A DNA stretch of 64,000 nt, taken from positions 1-64,000 of the forward strand of contig CABRZP010000007.1 of assembly GCA_902475545.1 (NCBI GenBank), read 5' to 3'. The DNA is from an uncultured bacterium. GTDB taxonomy: Bacteria > Cyanobacteriota > Vampirovibrionia > Gastranaerophilales > Gastranaerophilaceae. Under the pieces are notes generated by a model. That model made no database searches. It was not told the origin of the DNA and worked only from the letters and a program-made list of their open reading frames with translations. A program made the position numbers and the translations under genes. This document shows, one piece after another, positions 1 through 9,242 of the stretch (within the stretch, counting starts at the first letter, position 1; every line of letters starts with the position of its first letter).

Positions 1-84
1 ATTTCTAAATATTGTATATCTTTTTTGATATCTCTAGTATAACATTGTTTTATTAATTTTGCAAGTGTTTTGAAAAATTTGCAA

Positions 85-109
85 TAAAAAAGGCGGTTTA
101 AAACCGCCA
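85..109 (-). terminator. Rho-independent terminator
   Basis: A perfect GGCGGTTT/AAACCGCC stem is followed, reading leftward, by a run of six T. It lies about 55 bases past the stop of the small gene at 162-410 and would end the long minus-strand transcript arriving from the efflux genes. Bases 1-84 show no gene. Confidence 0.85.
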
Positions 110-161
110 AATATTTATCCTATCCTTTTTTCCTTGTTTCGATTCCTGTTTTTCCTATTGA

Positions 162-410
162 TTATCCAACAACTTTTGATACAAAATTCACTGCTTCAAA
201 GAATGAATCTTTTACAAATTCCTTAGCTAATACCTTTAGTGGTCTATCTTCGATACAGTCAAAAACTGAATATATTGGATCCTGAGAGTTATTAAATCTC
301 ATTCTTCTATCTTTTTTTTCTAAATATCTAAATTCTTGAACTTTTGCACTTCTTCCGCGTCTTGATGGTTTTACCATTGTACCAAAAGCTTGTCCTGATG
401 ATGCTAACAT
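162..410 (-). CDS. Small basic hypothetical protein
   Basis: An 82-residue protein I do not recognise. The frame is open upstream to an ATG at 500, but the ATG at 410 is chosen: it has a purine-rich GAGAGAAGAGAG stretch just upstream, and the extra 30 residues look like translated intergenic DNA. The chain starts MLASSGQAFGTMVKP, has a basic patch (SRRGRSAK, EKKDRRMR) around residues 17-38, and ends in an amphipathic helix-like segment. No signal peptide or membrane segment is visible. It sits about 90 bases after the TolC-type gene on the same strand, but that gap holds an AT-rich dyad, so it may have its own promoter. Residues 8-10 (AFG) resemble the tag seen in other small proteins of the window, which is weak evidence. 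Function unknown. Confidence 0.6.
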   Translation of the reverse strand: MLASSGQAFGTMVKPSRRGRSAKVQEFRYLEKKDRRMRFNNSQDPIYSVFDCIEDRPLKVLAKEFVKDSFFEAVNFVSKVVG

Positions 411-427
411 AATTTGCTCTCTTCTCT

Positions 428-452
428 CTTTATATCTTACATATATATAAAG
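428..452 (-). promoter_or_regulatory. AT-rich dyad upstream of small gene
   Basis: Inverted repeat CTTTATAT (428-435) and ATATAAAG (445-452). The minus strand of 436-451 reads TTTATATATATGTAAG, identical to 56222-56237 upstream of the RHH gene. Either an operator or a -10 region; the identity is seen, the function is inferred. Confidence 0.35.
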
Positions 453-503
453 TAAATACTTGATAAAAAATTGACATTTTTGAATTAGTTTTCTTAACAT
501 TTC

Positions 504-1919
504 TTAATCAATTTTTAAATCAACACAATCAGCGTCATCTACAATATTTTTTCCAATAGCTTTTTCCAGTTCGGCTTTAGCTGAATTGTATTCATATAAT
601 GAAGCATAATATGTTAATTGAGCTTGTTCATAGGTATTTTCGGCATCTTTAAGTTCAGTTGGGGCTCCTTCGCCAACCCGATATCTGCCATAGGATAATT
701 CATAGTTTTCTTTTGACTGCTTTACTTGTAATATTGCGACCGGAAGCTGATTCCGTTTCTCTTCAACTTTTAAATATGCATTTTGAATTTCTAAATAAAC
801 AGAATTTTGAGTATTTCGTGCATTAGCAAGCTCTTTATCATATAAATATTTTGCCTCTTTTATTTCATTTCTGATCAGCATTGCATTTATTGTCGGGAAA
901 ATCAAATATCCGCCTAAGTTATAACCATAGTTAGAATTCCAGCTTTTACCACCTCGCTGATACTGACCTTCTACCGATATCGTTGGGAAAAAGGATTTTT
1001 TCGCCAATTTGATTGTTTGGTTGGCTTCCTCAACTTTAATCTCTGCCAGTTTAAGTTCAGGTCTGGCTTCTCTTGCTATATCAACTGCCTGCTCAAAAGT
1101 TAAACGCATTGGCTGGTATTTCAAACGGTCATGAACTTCGTATTTTTCTATATAAGGAACACCCATAACATTATTCAAACGGGCTATTGCAAGATTCACA
1201 GCATTATCTGCTTGAATAAGTTTCAATTTTGCATTACTTAAATTTGTTTCTGCAATCGTAACATCAACTTTTGGATTCATTCCGCTTTGGTAAAATGCCT
1301 TTGCCTGATTATAAAACATTTGATACTTGTTAACAGTATCTTCGGCTATTCTTTTACTTTCATAAGCATACAAGAGATTATAATATGCATCTTTTGTTTT
1401 ATATATAACATTATTTACTACAGATTCAAAAGTTTTTTTATAAGCTTCATAATCTAATCGTTTTATCGTCGCCTGATTTTGGGTTACACCAAAGTCATAT
1501 AACATTTGCTGCAATGTTACCTGTCCGGCAAGGTAATAATTAAATATAAGATTTTCACCAAAAGCATCTGACAATTGCAATTGTCTTAATCTGGTATAAC
1601 TTGTTTGCCATGAAAAAGACGGAAAAAAGTTAGACCAAACTTGCTTTAGTCTTGCATCAGCGGCTAAAATATCTTGAAAAGCCAAACTTATTTGAGGATT
1701 ATTCCCTAGTGAAATTTTCAAACAATTATCTAATGACATATCTATATTTTTAACAACAGAACCGGAGATTATAAATTCTGAATTACCGGAAGAACTATCC
1801 GGTAATACTTTCTCTGAATTCGGGAACTCAGTCGGATTTAAAGTATTACCAACGGGATTTCCAAACACAGCACTTGTCAAAAATAATAATATTAGAATAT
1901 ATGAGATTTTCTTAAGCAT
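504..1919 (-). CDS. TolC-type outer-membrane efflux protein
   Basis: Outer-membrane channel subunit of a tripartite efflux pump, 471 residues, the usual size for the TolC/OprM (OEP) family. A signal peptide covers about residues 1-20 (hydrophobic core ILILLFLTSAVFG). The rest shows the two-fold repeat of the family: long helices with many Ala, Gln, Asn and Lys, including a first-half block near residues 65-250 and a second near 270-460, and TolC-like phrases such as LARARLNN-type (IARLNNVMG) and LELAEIKVEEA-type helices. It follows the pump gene by a single base, so it is the last gene of the adaptor-pump-channel operon. The presence of this protein means the cell has an outer membrane. Substrates cannot be told from sequence. 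The family call is secure. Confidence 0.93.
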   Translation of the reverse strand: MLKKISYILILLFLTSAVFGNPVGNTLNPTEFPNSEKVLPDSSSGNSEFIISGSVVKNIDMSLDNCLKISLGNNPQISLAFQDILAADARLKQVWSNFFPSFSWQTSYTRLRQLQLSDAFGENLIFNYYLAGQVTLQQMLYDFGVTQNQATIKRLDYEAYKKTFESVVNNVIYKTKDAYYNLLYAYESKRIAEDTVNKYQMFYNQAKAFYQSGMNPKVDVTIAETNLSNAKLKLIQADNAVNLAIARLNNVMGVPYIEKYEVHDRLKYQPMRLTFEQAVDIAREARPELKLAEIKVEEANQTIKLAKKSFFPTISVEGQYQRGGKSWNSNYGYNLGGYLIFPTINAMLIRNEIKEAKYLYDKELANARNTQNSVYLEIQNAYLKVEEKRNQLPVAILQVKQSKENYELSYGRYRVGEGAPTELKDAENTYEQAQLTYYASLYEYNSAKAELEKAIGKNIVDDADCVDLKID

Positions 1920-1920
1920 T

Positions 1921-4900
1921 TTATTTTTTATCCTTTAGCTCTTTTAGCCGCCTTGATGAATTAATTTTAAATTCTTCAACCATCACATAAAAAGCAGGTA
2001 CTAAAAATGTACCAACAAACGCCACCGCAAACATTCCGCCAAGCACAGTCATACCTACCGAATGCCTTGATGCAGCACCTGCACCTGATGCAAAGACTAG
2101 CGGAAGTAAGCCCAATATAAAAGCAATATTTGTCATCATTACAGCACGAAACCGAAGTTTTGCCGCAAGCATTGCTGCTTCCCGAATAGGCATACCGTTT
2201 TCATGTGCATCCTTTGCAAATTCAACAATCAATATAGCCTGTTTTGTACTTAAGCCCAGAAGCATAACCAAACCTATTTGCGAATATATATCTAATGCAT
2301 AGCCTGTAACATATTGGAAAAGTAAGGCTCCCACCAATGCTATTGGAGTAACTAACAATACAGTAATCGGTAAAAACCAGCTTTCGTATAACCCCACCAG
2401 AAACAGAAAAACAAAAATCAATGACATTAAAAGAATAGGTCCGATTTGTCCACTTGATTGTTTTTCTTGCAATGATGAGCCTGACCAAGTGTACCCCATA
2501 TCTTTTGGTAAGTTCTTATCGGAAATTTCTTCCATTAAACTAATAGCTTTTCCTGAACTCACATTACCTTTGGCACTGCCATTAATAGTAATTGCAGGAT
2601 ACATATTAAATCTCGTTCTTATATATGGACCAACTATATTTTTTGTTTTAATTAATGCTGTCAGCGGAACCATTCGTCCTGAATTATTTTTAATATAAAT
2701 TTTATTTAAATCAGAAATTTTAGCCCTATAATCCGAATCTGCCTGTAAATATACCCTGTATACCCGTCCGTATTTATTGAAATCATTAACATACACTTTG
2801 GCAAAATACGCAGCAATAGCATTATAAACTTCAGTTACGTTTACTCCTTGAGCCATTGCTTTATCTACATCAACGTCAATAAGTAGCTGAGGTAAGTTTG
2901 CGGTATATGAAGTATAAATCATCATAAAATCAGGATTTGCACGAGCTGCGGTCATAATTTTTTGAGCTTCCTCATAAAAATCGCCGGAAGATCGGTCTCC
3001 TTTATCTAATAATTGGTATTCAAAGCCGCCAAACATTCCCAGCCCCGAAATTGCAGGCGGAGAAAACGTAGCAACAGTTGCAGGCGGATAATTTGCAAAT
3101 TCTTTATTAATGTTTTTTATAATACCATCAACTGATTCCTCTTTCTTTTTCCTTTTTGACCATGGTTTTAAATTGGAAACAATAAATGCGGTATTTTCAC
3201 CATTTAAACCAACAAGAGCAATCGTATCCTTTACTCCGGGAATATTTAACAATTTGGACTCAATATCCTTACTAACATCATCTGACCTTGCCGCAGTAGA
3301 ACCGGCAGGTAACTGAACCTGTGTAAATAATGCACCTCTATCCTCCGCAGGTAAAAAACCTCTAGGAATCAATATAAATAAACCAATTGTTAAAAGGACA
3401 ATAATTCCCAAGACTCCCAAAGTTAGTCCGGCAGAGTCAACAAAGGTTTTTGTATGGATTAAATAGGTATCTCTTATTTTATTAAACCAATCATCAAATT
3501 TCTGAATAAAAACAAAATCTGGTTTTTCTTCACCGGATTCTAAAATAGTTGAACACAAAGCAGGAGCAAGAGACAATGCAACAAGAGTAGATAAACCAAT
3601 AGACGAGGCAATACATAACGCAAATTGTCTGAACATTCTGCCTGTAATTCCACCCATAAAAGATACAGGAACAAAAACTGCCATCAAGACTAAAGAAGTA
3701 GCTAAAACAGCCCCAAAAACCTCTTTCATCGTAATTTCAGTTGCAGTTTTCTTATCTTTCCCTTCTTGAATATGACGCTGTGTATTTTCTAAAACTACAA
3801 TTGCATCATCAACAACCAAACCTACCGCCAGAACTAAGCCAAACAAAATTAACAGATTGATTGAAAATCCGAACAAATGCATAAATATAAAAACACCAAT
3901 TAAAGAAACAGGAATAGCACAGAAAGGTATAAATGCAGCTCTTGCGGTACCTAAAAACAAATAGGTAACAACAGAAACTAACAGAACAGCCAGAACAACA
4001 GCACTTATAACTTCATGAATTGATTCCCTGACAAATTCTGTTTCATCATGTTGAATTTTGTATTGAATATCTTTTGGAAAAGTTTTACTAAGTTCCTTTA
4101 ATTTTTTCTGAATCTTATTAGATAAATCTATAGCATTAGCTTCTGGTAATTGACTTACGGTAATAATAGCCGCATTTTTCTGACTTACCCGTGAAAAGAA
4201 AGAATAACTTTCTGCACCCAACTCAACTCTTGCAACATCTTTCAATCTTACTTGAGCACCTGTTGGTAACGATTTTATTATAATATCTTCAAACTCATGA
4301 ACATCTTTTAAACGGCCTTTTGTTTTCATGGTAATTTTAATCATCTGTTTATTTTTCATAGGCTCATCACCTAAATCACCGGCAGGAGATTGAAGATTTT
4401 GAGCCTGAATAGCGGCAGTAATATCTGATGGAGATAAATTATAATTAGCCATTTTATCGGCATCAAGCCAAATTCGCATAGAATAACTTGAAGAACCGAA
4501 TACTGAAACTTTACCAACACCTTTTATACGTGCCAATTCATCTTTAATATAAATATCCGCATAATTTGAAATATATAAATTATTATAAGAATTATTTGGT
4601 GAATTAACTGCAATAAGAAGCAACCCTGGTCCTCCGGTAGATTTTTTTACAGAAAGTCCATATCTTTTAACTTCTTCCGGCAATCTTGGAGTAACAAGCT
4701 GTAATTGGTTTTGGACATTAACAACTGCCATATCAGGATCAGAACCAACTTCAAAATATAATGTCAGAGTATAAACTCCGCTTTCTGAAGTTGACGACAT
4801 ATAAATCATATCCTCAACACCATTTAACTGAGCTTCAATAGGTGCCGCAATTGTTGATTCTATAACGTCAGAACTTGCACCGGCATAATTAGCAGTCACA

Positions 4901-5046
4901 ACTACCTGCGGAGGAGTAATTGAAGGATATTCCTCTAACGGAAGAGTTTTAATCATTAATATCCCCGCCAGAAGTATTGCGAGAGATATTACAATAGCCA
5001 GTTTTGGCCTCTTTATAAAAATATTACCACTATTTTGATTAGACAT
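1921..5046 (-). CDS. RND efflux pump (HAE1/AcrB type)
   Basis: Inner-membrane proton-driven drug exporter of 1041 residues, full length for the hydrophobe/amphiphile RND class. It starts with a membrane helix (about 13-32, KLAIVISLAILLAGILMI) and the LPLEEYPSITPP segment typical of AcrB/MexB, followed by a large periplasmic porter domain, a helix bundle near 340-500 carrying the proton-relay motif GLVVDDAIVVLEN with the paired aspartates, a second periplasmic half and a second bundle (about 870-1030) with GLSTKQAILIVEFA. It forms a trimer and docks with the adaptor encoded just upstream (18-base gap) and the channel just downstream (1-base gap). Nothing suggests a heavy-metal type, because the HAE1 signatures fit. 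Substrate unknown. Confidence 0.96.
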   Translation of the reverse strand: MSNQNSGNIFIKRPKLAIVISLAILLAGILMIKTLPLEEYPSITPPQVVVTANYAGASSDVIESTIAAPIEAQLNGVEDMIYMSSTSESGVYTLTLYFEVGSDPDMAVVNVQNQLQLVTPRLPEEVKRYGLSVKKSTGGPGLLLIAVNSPNNSYNNLYISNYADIYIKDELARIKGVGKVSVFGSSSYSMRIWLDADKMANYNLSPSDITAAIQAQNLQSPAGDLGDEPMKNKQMIKITMKTKGRLKDVHEFEDIIIKSLPTGAQVRLKDVARVELGAESYSFFSRVSQKNAAIITVSQLPEANAIDLSNKIQKKLKELSKTFPKDIQYKIQHDETEFVRESIHEVISAVVLAVLLVSVVTYLFLGTARAAFIPFCAIPVSLIGVFIFMHLFGFSINLLILFGLVLAVGLVVDDAIVVLENTQRHIQEGKDKKTATEITMKEVFGAVLATSLVLMAVFVPVSFMGGITGRMFRQFALCIASSIGLSTLVALSLAPALCSTILESGEEKPDFVFIQKFDDWFNKIRDTYLIHTKTFVDSAGLTLGVLGIIVLLTIGLFILIPRGFLPAEDRGALFTQVQLPAGSTAARSDDVSKDIESKLLNIPGVKDTIALVGLNGENTAFIVSNLKPWSKRKKKEESVDGIIKNINKEFANYPPATVATFSPPAISGLGMFGGFEYQLLDKGDRSSGDFYEEAQKIMTAARANPDFMMIYTSYTANLPQLLIDVDVDKAMAQGVNVTEVYNAIAAYFAKVYVNDFNKYGRVYRVYLQADSDYRAKISDLNKIYIKNNSGRMVPLTALIKTKNIVGPYIRTRFNMYPAITINGSAKGNVSSGKAISLMEEISDKNLPKDMGYTWSGSSLQEKQSSGQIGPILLMSLIFVFLFLVGLYESWFLPITVLLVTPIALVGALLFQYVTGYALDIYSQIGLVMLLGLSTKQAILIVEFAKDAHENGMPIREAAMLAAKLRFRAVMMTNIAFILGLLPLVFASGAGAASRHSVGMTVLGGMFAVAFVGTFLVPAFYVMVEEFKINSSRRLKELKDKK

Positions 5047-5064
5047 TTCAACCTTTTAGAATAA

Positions 5065-6237
5065 CTATTTATTCTTTTTACCAGTGTTTACTTTATCTTT
5101 CTCAACTTTCAACTCTTCTCTTTTAACAATATTAACCGGAGCTCCCGGTACAACTTTTAATATACCATCGACAATAACTTTATCTCCGGCTTTTAACCCG
5201 TCTTTGACAATCCAGTTTTCTCCGGATTGACCTTGAACTTTAATATAGGTTAACTTAGGAATGTTTTTATCATCAAGTTTATATACATATTTACCTTCTT
5301 GATTTTCTTGAACTGCCACAATAGGCACAACCGGAACATTTACTTTGTTATTTGCATAAACTTTGACGGTAACGAATTCACCATGAAGCAATCTATTATC
5401 AGGATTTTGAAAAGTTGCACGCATTGTAACTGTTCCTGTGGCTTGATCAACTTTGTTATCCAAAAAATCCTGAACCCCATCAAGATCATATTTTTTCCCA
5501 TTTTGAAAATACAATTCAACTTTTCGTTTATCATTTTTATTTTTATCAATTGATGAAATTGCAATATAATCATCAGAAGCTAACGGGAAAGTAACATAAA
5601 TCGGATTTGTACTATTAATTGTAGTCAGAGAACCTGAAGACGGGCTGACATAGTTTCCCACCGTAACATCAATAAAACCAATTCTGCCATCAACAGGAGC
5701 TTTTACCTGCGTATAACTGAGACTTCTGTTTGTATCTTGATAATTAGACTGTGCAGCTTCTAATTGAGCTTGTAATGCATTTCTATTTGCAAGTATTTCA
5801 TCATACTTTGATTTTGCAATATAATCCTGTTTTACAAGTTCATCAGCCCTTGCCAGCTGTTTATTTGCATATTCAAGCTGTGCTTTTACATTTTGAATAT
5901 TAGCTCCCGCAACATTTGATGCATTTTGAAATTCAGTTGGTTCTATAAGAAATAATGTATCTCCTGCTTTTACATAATCGCCTTCTTTAAAAAAGCTTTT
6001 TTGCAAATAACCGGAAATACGAGCCATAATACTGACTTGGTATTTAGAAACGACACGTCCCGGTGCTTCAAAACTCTGAATAACACTTTCTTGTTTTATA
6101 TTTTCAACAACAACATTTGGAGGAGTTTGGACAGCACGAGCTTTATATTTAATAAACCCGCCAACAGTAGATATTAAATATCTCAAAGCAATTGCTGCTA
6201 TAACTATTATTAATATCAATAATATCTTTTTTTTCAT
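5065..6237 (-). CDS. RND periplasmic adaptor (AcrA/MexA type)
   Basis: Membrane-fusion protein of 390 residues that bridges the inner-membrane pump and the outer-membrane channel. It has an N-terminal signal-anchor helix (about 4-26), a barrel-sandwich half motif near 65-100 (SIMARISGYLQK, EGDYVKAGDTLFLIEP), a long coiled-coil hairpin (about 105-165), the second half motif (SYTQVKAPVDGRIGF) and the beta-barrel and membrane-proximal domains. There is no lipobox cysteine, so it is probably anchored by the N-terminal helix rather than by lipid. The C-terminus is highly charged and Lys-rich. It is the first gene of the pump trio and lies 18 bases after rdgB, so the pump appears to be transcribed with housekeeping genes; no TetR- or MarR-type repressor is next to it. 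Confidence 0.94.
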   Translation of the reverse strand: MKKKILLILIIVIAAIALRYLISTVGGFIKYKARAVQTPPNVVVENIKQESVIQSFEAPGRVVSKYQVSIMARISGYLQKSFFKEGDYVKAGDTLFLIEPTEFQNASNVAGANIQNVKAQLEYANKQLARADELVKQDYIAKSKYDEILANRNALQAQLEAAQSNYQDTNRSLSYTQVKAPVDGRIGFIDVTVGNYVSPSSGSLTTINSTNPIYVTFPLASDDYIAISSIDKNKNDKRKVELYFQNGKKYDLDGVQDFLDNKVDQATGTVTMRATFQNPDNRLLHGEFVTVKVYANNKVNVPVVPIVAVQENQEGKYVYKLDDKNIPKLTYIKVQGQSGENWIVKDGLKAGDKVIVDGILKVVPGAPVNIVKREELKVEKDKVNTGKKNK

Positions 6238-6255
6238 TAATCCTCGTTGTTGTCC

Positions 6256-6849
6256 TTATAAAAGATTTTGTTGAATATAACTAATCATTTTCTTTAGAGC
6301 AATACCCCTGTGAGAAATAGAATTTTTCATTTCTTCTGACATATCAGCCATTGTCATATTGTCATAGCCATCAACCAAAAATATTGGATCATATCCGAAT
6401 CCGTTCACGCCTGATTGAGATTTTGCAATTTTACCGTGACATTCTCCAATTTCTTTGTTCAGAATATTTCCGAATTCATCAACTAAAGTCATAGCACAAA
6501 CAAATTTTGCTTTCCTATTACCGAAGGGGGTAAGATTTTTCAACAACTTATCAATTCTGGCTTGCGGAGTATCGGCATAACGAGCAGAATGAATTCCGGG
6601 TTCACCGTTTAAAGCCTCAACACACAATCCGGAATCATCAGCTAAAGATATATTATGCGATAACTTAGCCGCTTCAAAAGCTTTAATATAAGAATTTTCT
6701 TCAAACGTTGTACCTGTTTCATCAGGATCAAAACCTTCTGGAGGTAAAACAAATTCAATTCCGGTATTTTTTGAAATTTCATTGATTTCTGCAAGTTTAT
6801 GAGCATTACCTGTTGCAAAAACTATCTTAATTTTAGAATTATTTTCCAT
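6256..6849 (-). CDS. rdgB: dITP/XTP pyrophosphatase (RdgB/HAM1)
   Basis: Hydrolyses non-canonical purine nucleoside triphosphates (dITP, ITP, XTP) to monophosphates, keeping inosine and xanthine out of nucleic acids. The N-terminal signature FATGNAHKLAEI, LADDSGLCVEAL and the C-terminal FGYDPIF and SHRGIAL blocks are all present. The ATG at 6849 gives 197 residues, the family's usual size; an in-frame ATG at 6870 would add MERDRED and deeper overlap with uppS and is less likely. The start overlaps the 3' end of uppS by about 10 bases, implying translational coupling, and the RND adaptor follows after 18 bases. Confidence 0.94.
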   Translation of the reverse strand: MENNSKIKIVFATGNAHKLAEINEISKNTGIEFVLPPEGFDPDETGTTFEENSYIKAFEAAKLSHNISLADDSGLCVEALNGEPGIHSARYADTPQARIDKLLKNLTPFGNRKAKFVCAMTLVDEFGNILNKEIGECHGKIAKSQSGVNGFGYDPIFLVDGYDNMTMADMSEEMKNSISHRGIALKKMISYIQQNLL

Positions 6850-7555
6850 ATCTTCTCTGTCTCTTTCCAAATTCTTGTATTGTTTGAGCTAAAAGCATCT
6901 TACCATATTCAGGCCAAAACTCTTTTATCGTAACGATTTCAGAATAAGCAATCTGCCACAGCAAATAATTTGAAATCCGCTGTTCTCCGCCTGTTCTGAC
7001 TAACACATCAGGATCAGGAACCCCTTTAGTGTAAAGATTTTCGGATATTAAATTCTCATTAACATCAGAGCCTCTCACTCCTGAATCAACAATTTGCTTA
7101 ACTGCATGTACAATTTCATCTCTTGATCCGTAATTTAAAGCAATTTGAAGAACTACTCCGGTATTATTTTTTGTTGTTTCTACTGCATTATACAGAATTT
7201 TTTGCAATGAATCTGTTAATCTGCTTAAATCACCAATAAAATGAATTTGAACATTTTCTTTATTCATCTCTTCTAATTCATTAGAAAGAGTAACAGCAAC
7301 AAGATTCATCAAGAAATCCACTTCTTCCTGTTTTCTATTCCAATTTTCAGTAGAAAAAGCATAAACAGTAAGATATTTTACACCGAAATCATCACAAGCA
7401 CGAAGAGTTTCTTTTAATGCTTCAACCCCTTTTTTATGACCGAAAGCCGAAGGCAAATTACGCTCTTTAGCCCAGCGTCGATTACCGTCCATAATAATTG
7501 CAATATGTTTTAAATCAGTATCTTCAACGATTTTTTTTATATTATCAGTATTCAT
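6839..7555 (-). CDS. uppS: Undecaprenyl diphosphate synthase
   Basis: Cis-prenyltransferase that extends farnesyl diphosphate with eight isopentenyl units to make C55-PP, the lipid carrier for peptidoglycan and O-chain synthesis. At 238 residues it has the usual length. The catalytic block IIMDGNRRWAKE (about 20-31, Asp23) is intact, as are TVYAFSTENWNR, LNYGSRDEI, and the C-terminal PDVLVRTGGEQRISNYLLWQ block. It sits in a wall-synthesis context (ftsI and murE upstream) between ilvD (15-base gap) and rdgB (overlap). Cytosolic, membrane-associated in function. Confidence 0.96.
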   Translation of the reverse strand: MNTDNIKKIVEDTDLKHIAIIMDGNRRWAKERNLPSAFGHKKGVEALKETLRACDDFGVKYLTVYAFSTENWNRKQEEVDFLMNLVAVTLSNELEEMNKENVQIHFIGDLSRLTDSLQKILYNAVETTKNNTGVVLQIALNYGSRDEIVHAVKQIVDSGVRGSDVNENLISENLYTKGVPDPDVLVRTGGEQRISNYLLWQIAYSEIVTIKEFWPEYGKMLLAQTIQEFGKRQRRYGK

Positions 7556-7570
7556 TCTAATTCCTTTTAA

Positions 7571-9226
7571 TTAAACAATTGCTCCGTGCGAAGCATCTTG
7601 AACATTTTTAGCATATTTTGATAAATATCCGGATTTACATTTGAGTTCAAATGGTTTTAATTGTTTTTTTCTGTCTTCCAGTTCCTCTGCTGAAACTAAT
7701 AAATCTATTTTTCTGGTATTTATATCAATTTTAATTTTGTCACCATTTTTGATTAATGCAATAGGTCCGCCATTTGCAGCTTCAGGACAAACATGTCCTA
7801 TACAAATACCTCTTGTGCCACCAGAAAACCTTCCGTCAGTAATCAATGCACAAGTTGTCCCCAATCCTTTTCCAACCAATAAAGAGGTAGGGGCAAGCAT
7901 TTCACGCATTCCAGGACCGCCTTTTGGACCTTCATAACGGATAATAATAATATCACCCGCCACAATTTCATCATTTTCTAAAGCATTCATAGCAGCTTCT
8001 TCCGAATCAAAAGTTTTAGCAGTTCCTTCAAATTCGTAACAAGACTCATCAATTCCGGAAATTTTTGTAACACAACCATCCGGAGCTAAATTACCATACA
8101 AAATACCTAAACCCGGTTTTGTTGTAACAGGTTTGCTATACGGATGAATTAATTCTTCATTTACATAAGCATTTTTACAAATATCAAATATTGATAAACC
8201 TGATACCGTATTTTTATTTTTAATACCAACATTAGCATCAATTAAGTTTTTCAAAAGAGCAGAAACTCCGCCTGCTTTATGAAAATCAGACATAGTTGGT
8301 GCCGCAGCCGGATCGAGTTTCACAATTTGATGAATTTTATGACTTAATTCTTCAAAATCATCAAGAGTTACATCAATTTCAGCCGCGTTAGCAAGAGCTA
8401 AAATATGTAAAAATGAATTTGTAGAGCCACCCATTGCCAGATCGCATATAATTGCATTACGCAAGGTTTCATTGTCAACAATATCAGACGGACAAATATT
8501 ATTTTTAACTAAATCTACAATAGCAACACCACTATCAAATGCTATACGGCGTTTTTTAGAGGAAACAGCAGAGGAAGTTGCACAGAAAGGCAAACTCATA
8601 CCCATAACTTCTGCAAGGCAAGCCATTGTATTAGCCGTATACATTCCTTGACAAGAACCCGCAGAAGGACAAGATTCTTCTTCCAACTCTAGCAGCCTAT
8701 TTTCATCTATTACTCCATTTCGAAATTTACCAACTGCCTCAAATGATCCTTTAATCATAGTTAATTTTTCGCATCTGCTTTCGCCATCAAGCATAGGACC
8801 GGCAGTAACCAATACAGTCGGAATATTTAATCTAAGTGCAGCAATAAGCATTCCCGGAGTAATTTTATCGCAATTTGATAAAAGTACCAGTCCATCAAGC
8901 TGATGAGCCTCCGCAACTGTTTCAATACAGTCAGCTATTAAATCTCTGGAAGGCAAAGAATAACGCATTCCGCTATGCCCCATTGAAATTCCGTCACACA
9001 CAGCAGGAACACCAAAAATAAAAGATTGTCCACCGCCGGTGTGAATTCCCTTTTCAATCTGACGCTCTAAATCTCTCATTCCAATATGTCCCGGAACCAA
9101 GTCACTAAAAGAACTTGCAATTCCGATAAATGGAGCTTTCATATTTTTTTTACTAACACCAGTTGCCATTAAAAGCCCGCGATGCGGTGTTCTGGCTATT
9201 CCTGTCTTAACATTATCACTTCTCAT
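7571..9226 (-). CDS. ilvD: Dihydroxy-acid dehydratase
   Basis: Third enzyme of valine and isoleucine synthesis: dehydrates 2,3-dihydroxy-isovalerate and -methylvalerate, using an iron-sulfur cluster and Mg2+. Full length at 551 residues. Cluster-binding cysteines are visible in LSNCDKITPG (Cys119) and SAGSCQGMYTANTM (Cys192), and the C-terminal active-site region has ITDGRFSGGTRG. It starts MRSDNVKTGIARTPHRGLL, as in the family. The other ilv genes are not in the window; here it is a lone member of a mixed operon, 15-16 bases from its neighbours. This implies the cell can make branched-chain amino acids, or at least carries this step. Confidence 0.96.
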   Translation of the reverse strand: MRSDNVKTGIARTPHRGLLMATGVSKKNMKAPFIGIASSFSDLVPGHIGMRDLERQIEKGIHTGGGQSFIFGVPAVCDGISMGHSGMRYSLPSRDLIADCIETVAEAHQLDGLVLLSNCDKITPGMLIAALRLNIPTVLVTAGPMLDGESRCEKLTMIKGSFEAVGKFRNGVIDENRLLELEEESCPSAGSCQGMYTANTMACLAEVMGMSLPFCATSSAVSSKKRRIAFDSGVAIVDLVKNNICPSDIVDNETLRNAIICDLAMGGSTNSFLHILALANAAEIDVTLDDFEELSHKIHQIVKLDPAAAPTMSDFHKAGGVSALLKNLIDANVGIKNKNTVSGLSIFDICKNAYVNEELIHPYSKPVTTKPGLGILYGNLAPDGCVTKISGIDESCYEFEGTAKTFDSEEAAMNALENDEIVAGDIIIIRYEGPKGGPGMREMLAPTSLLVGKGLGTTCALITDGRFSGGTRGICIGHVCPEAANGGPIALIKNGDKIKIDINTRKIDLLVSAEELEDRKKQLKPFELKCKSGYLSKYAKNVQDASHGAIV

Positions 9227-9242
9227 ATCCTTAAACCTTAAT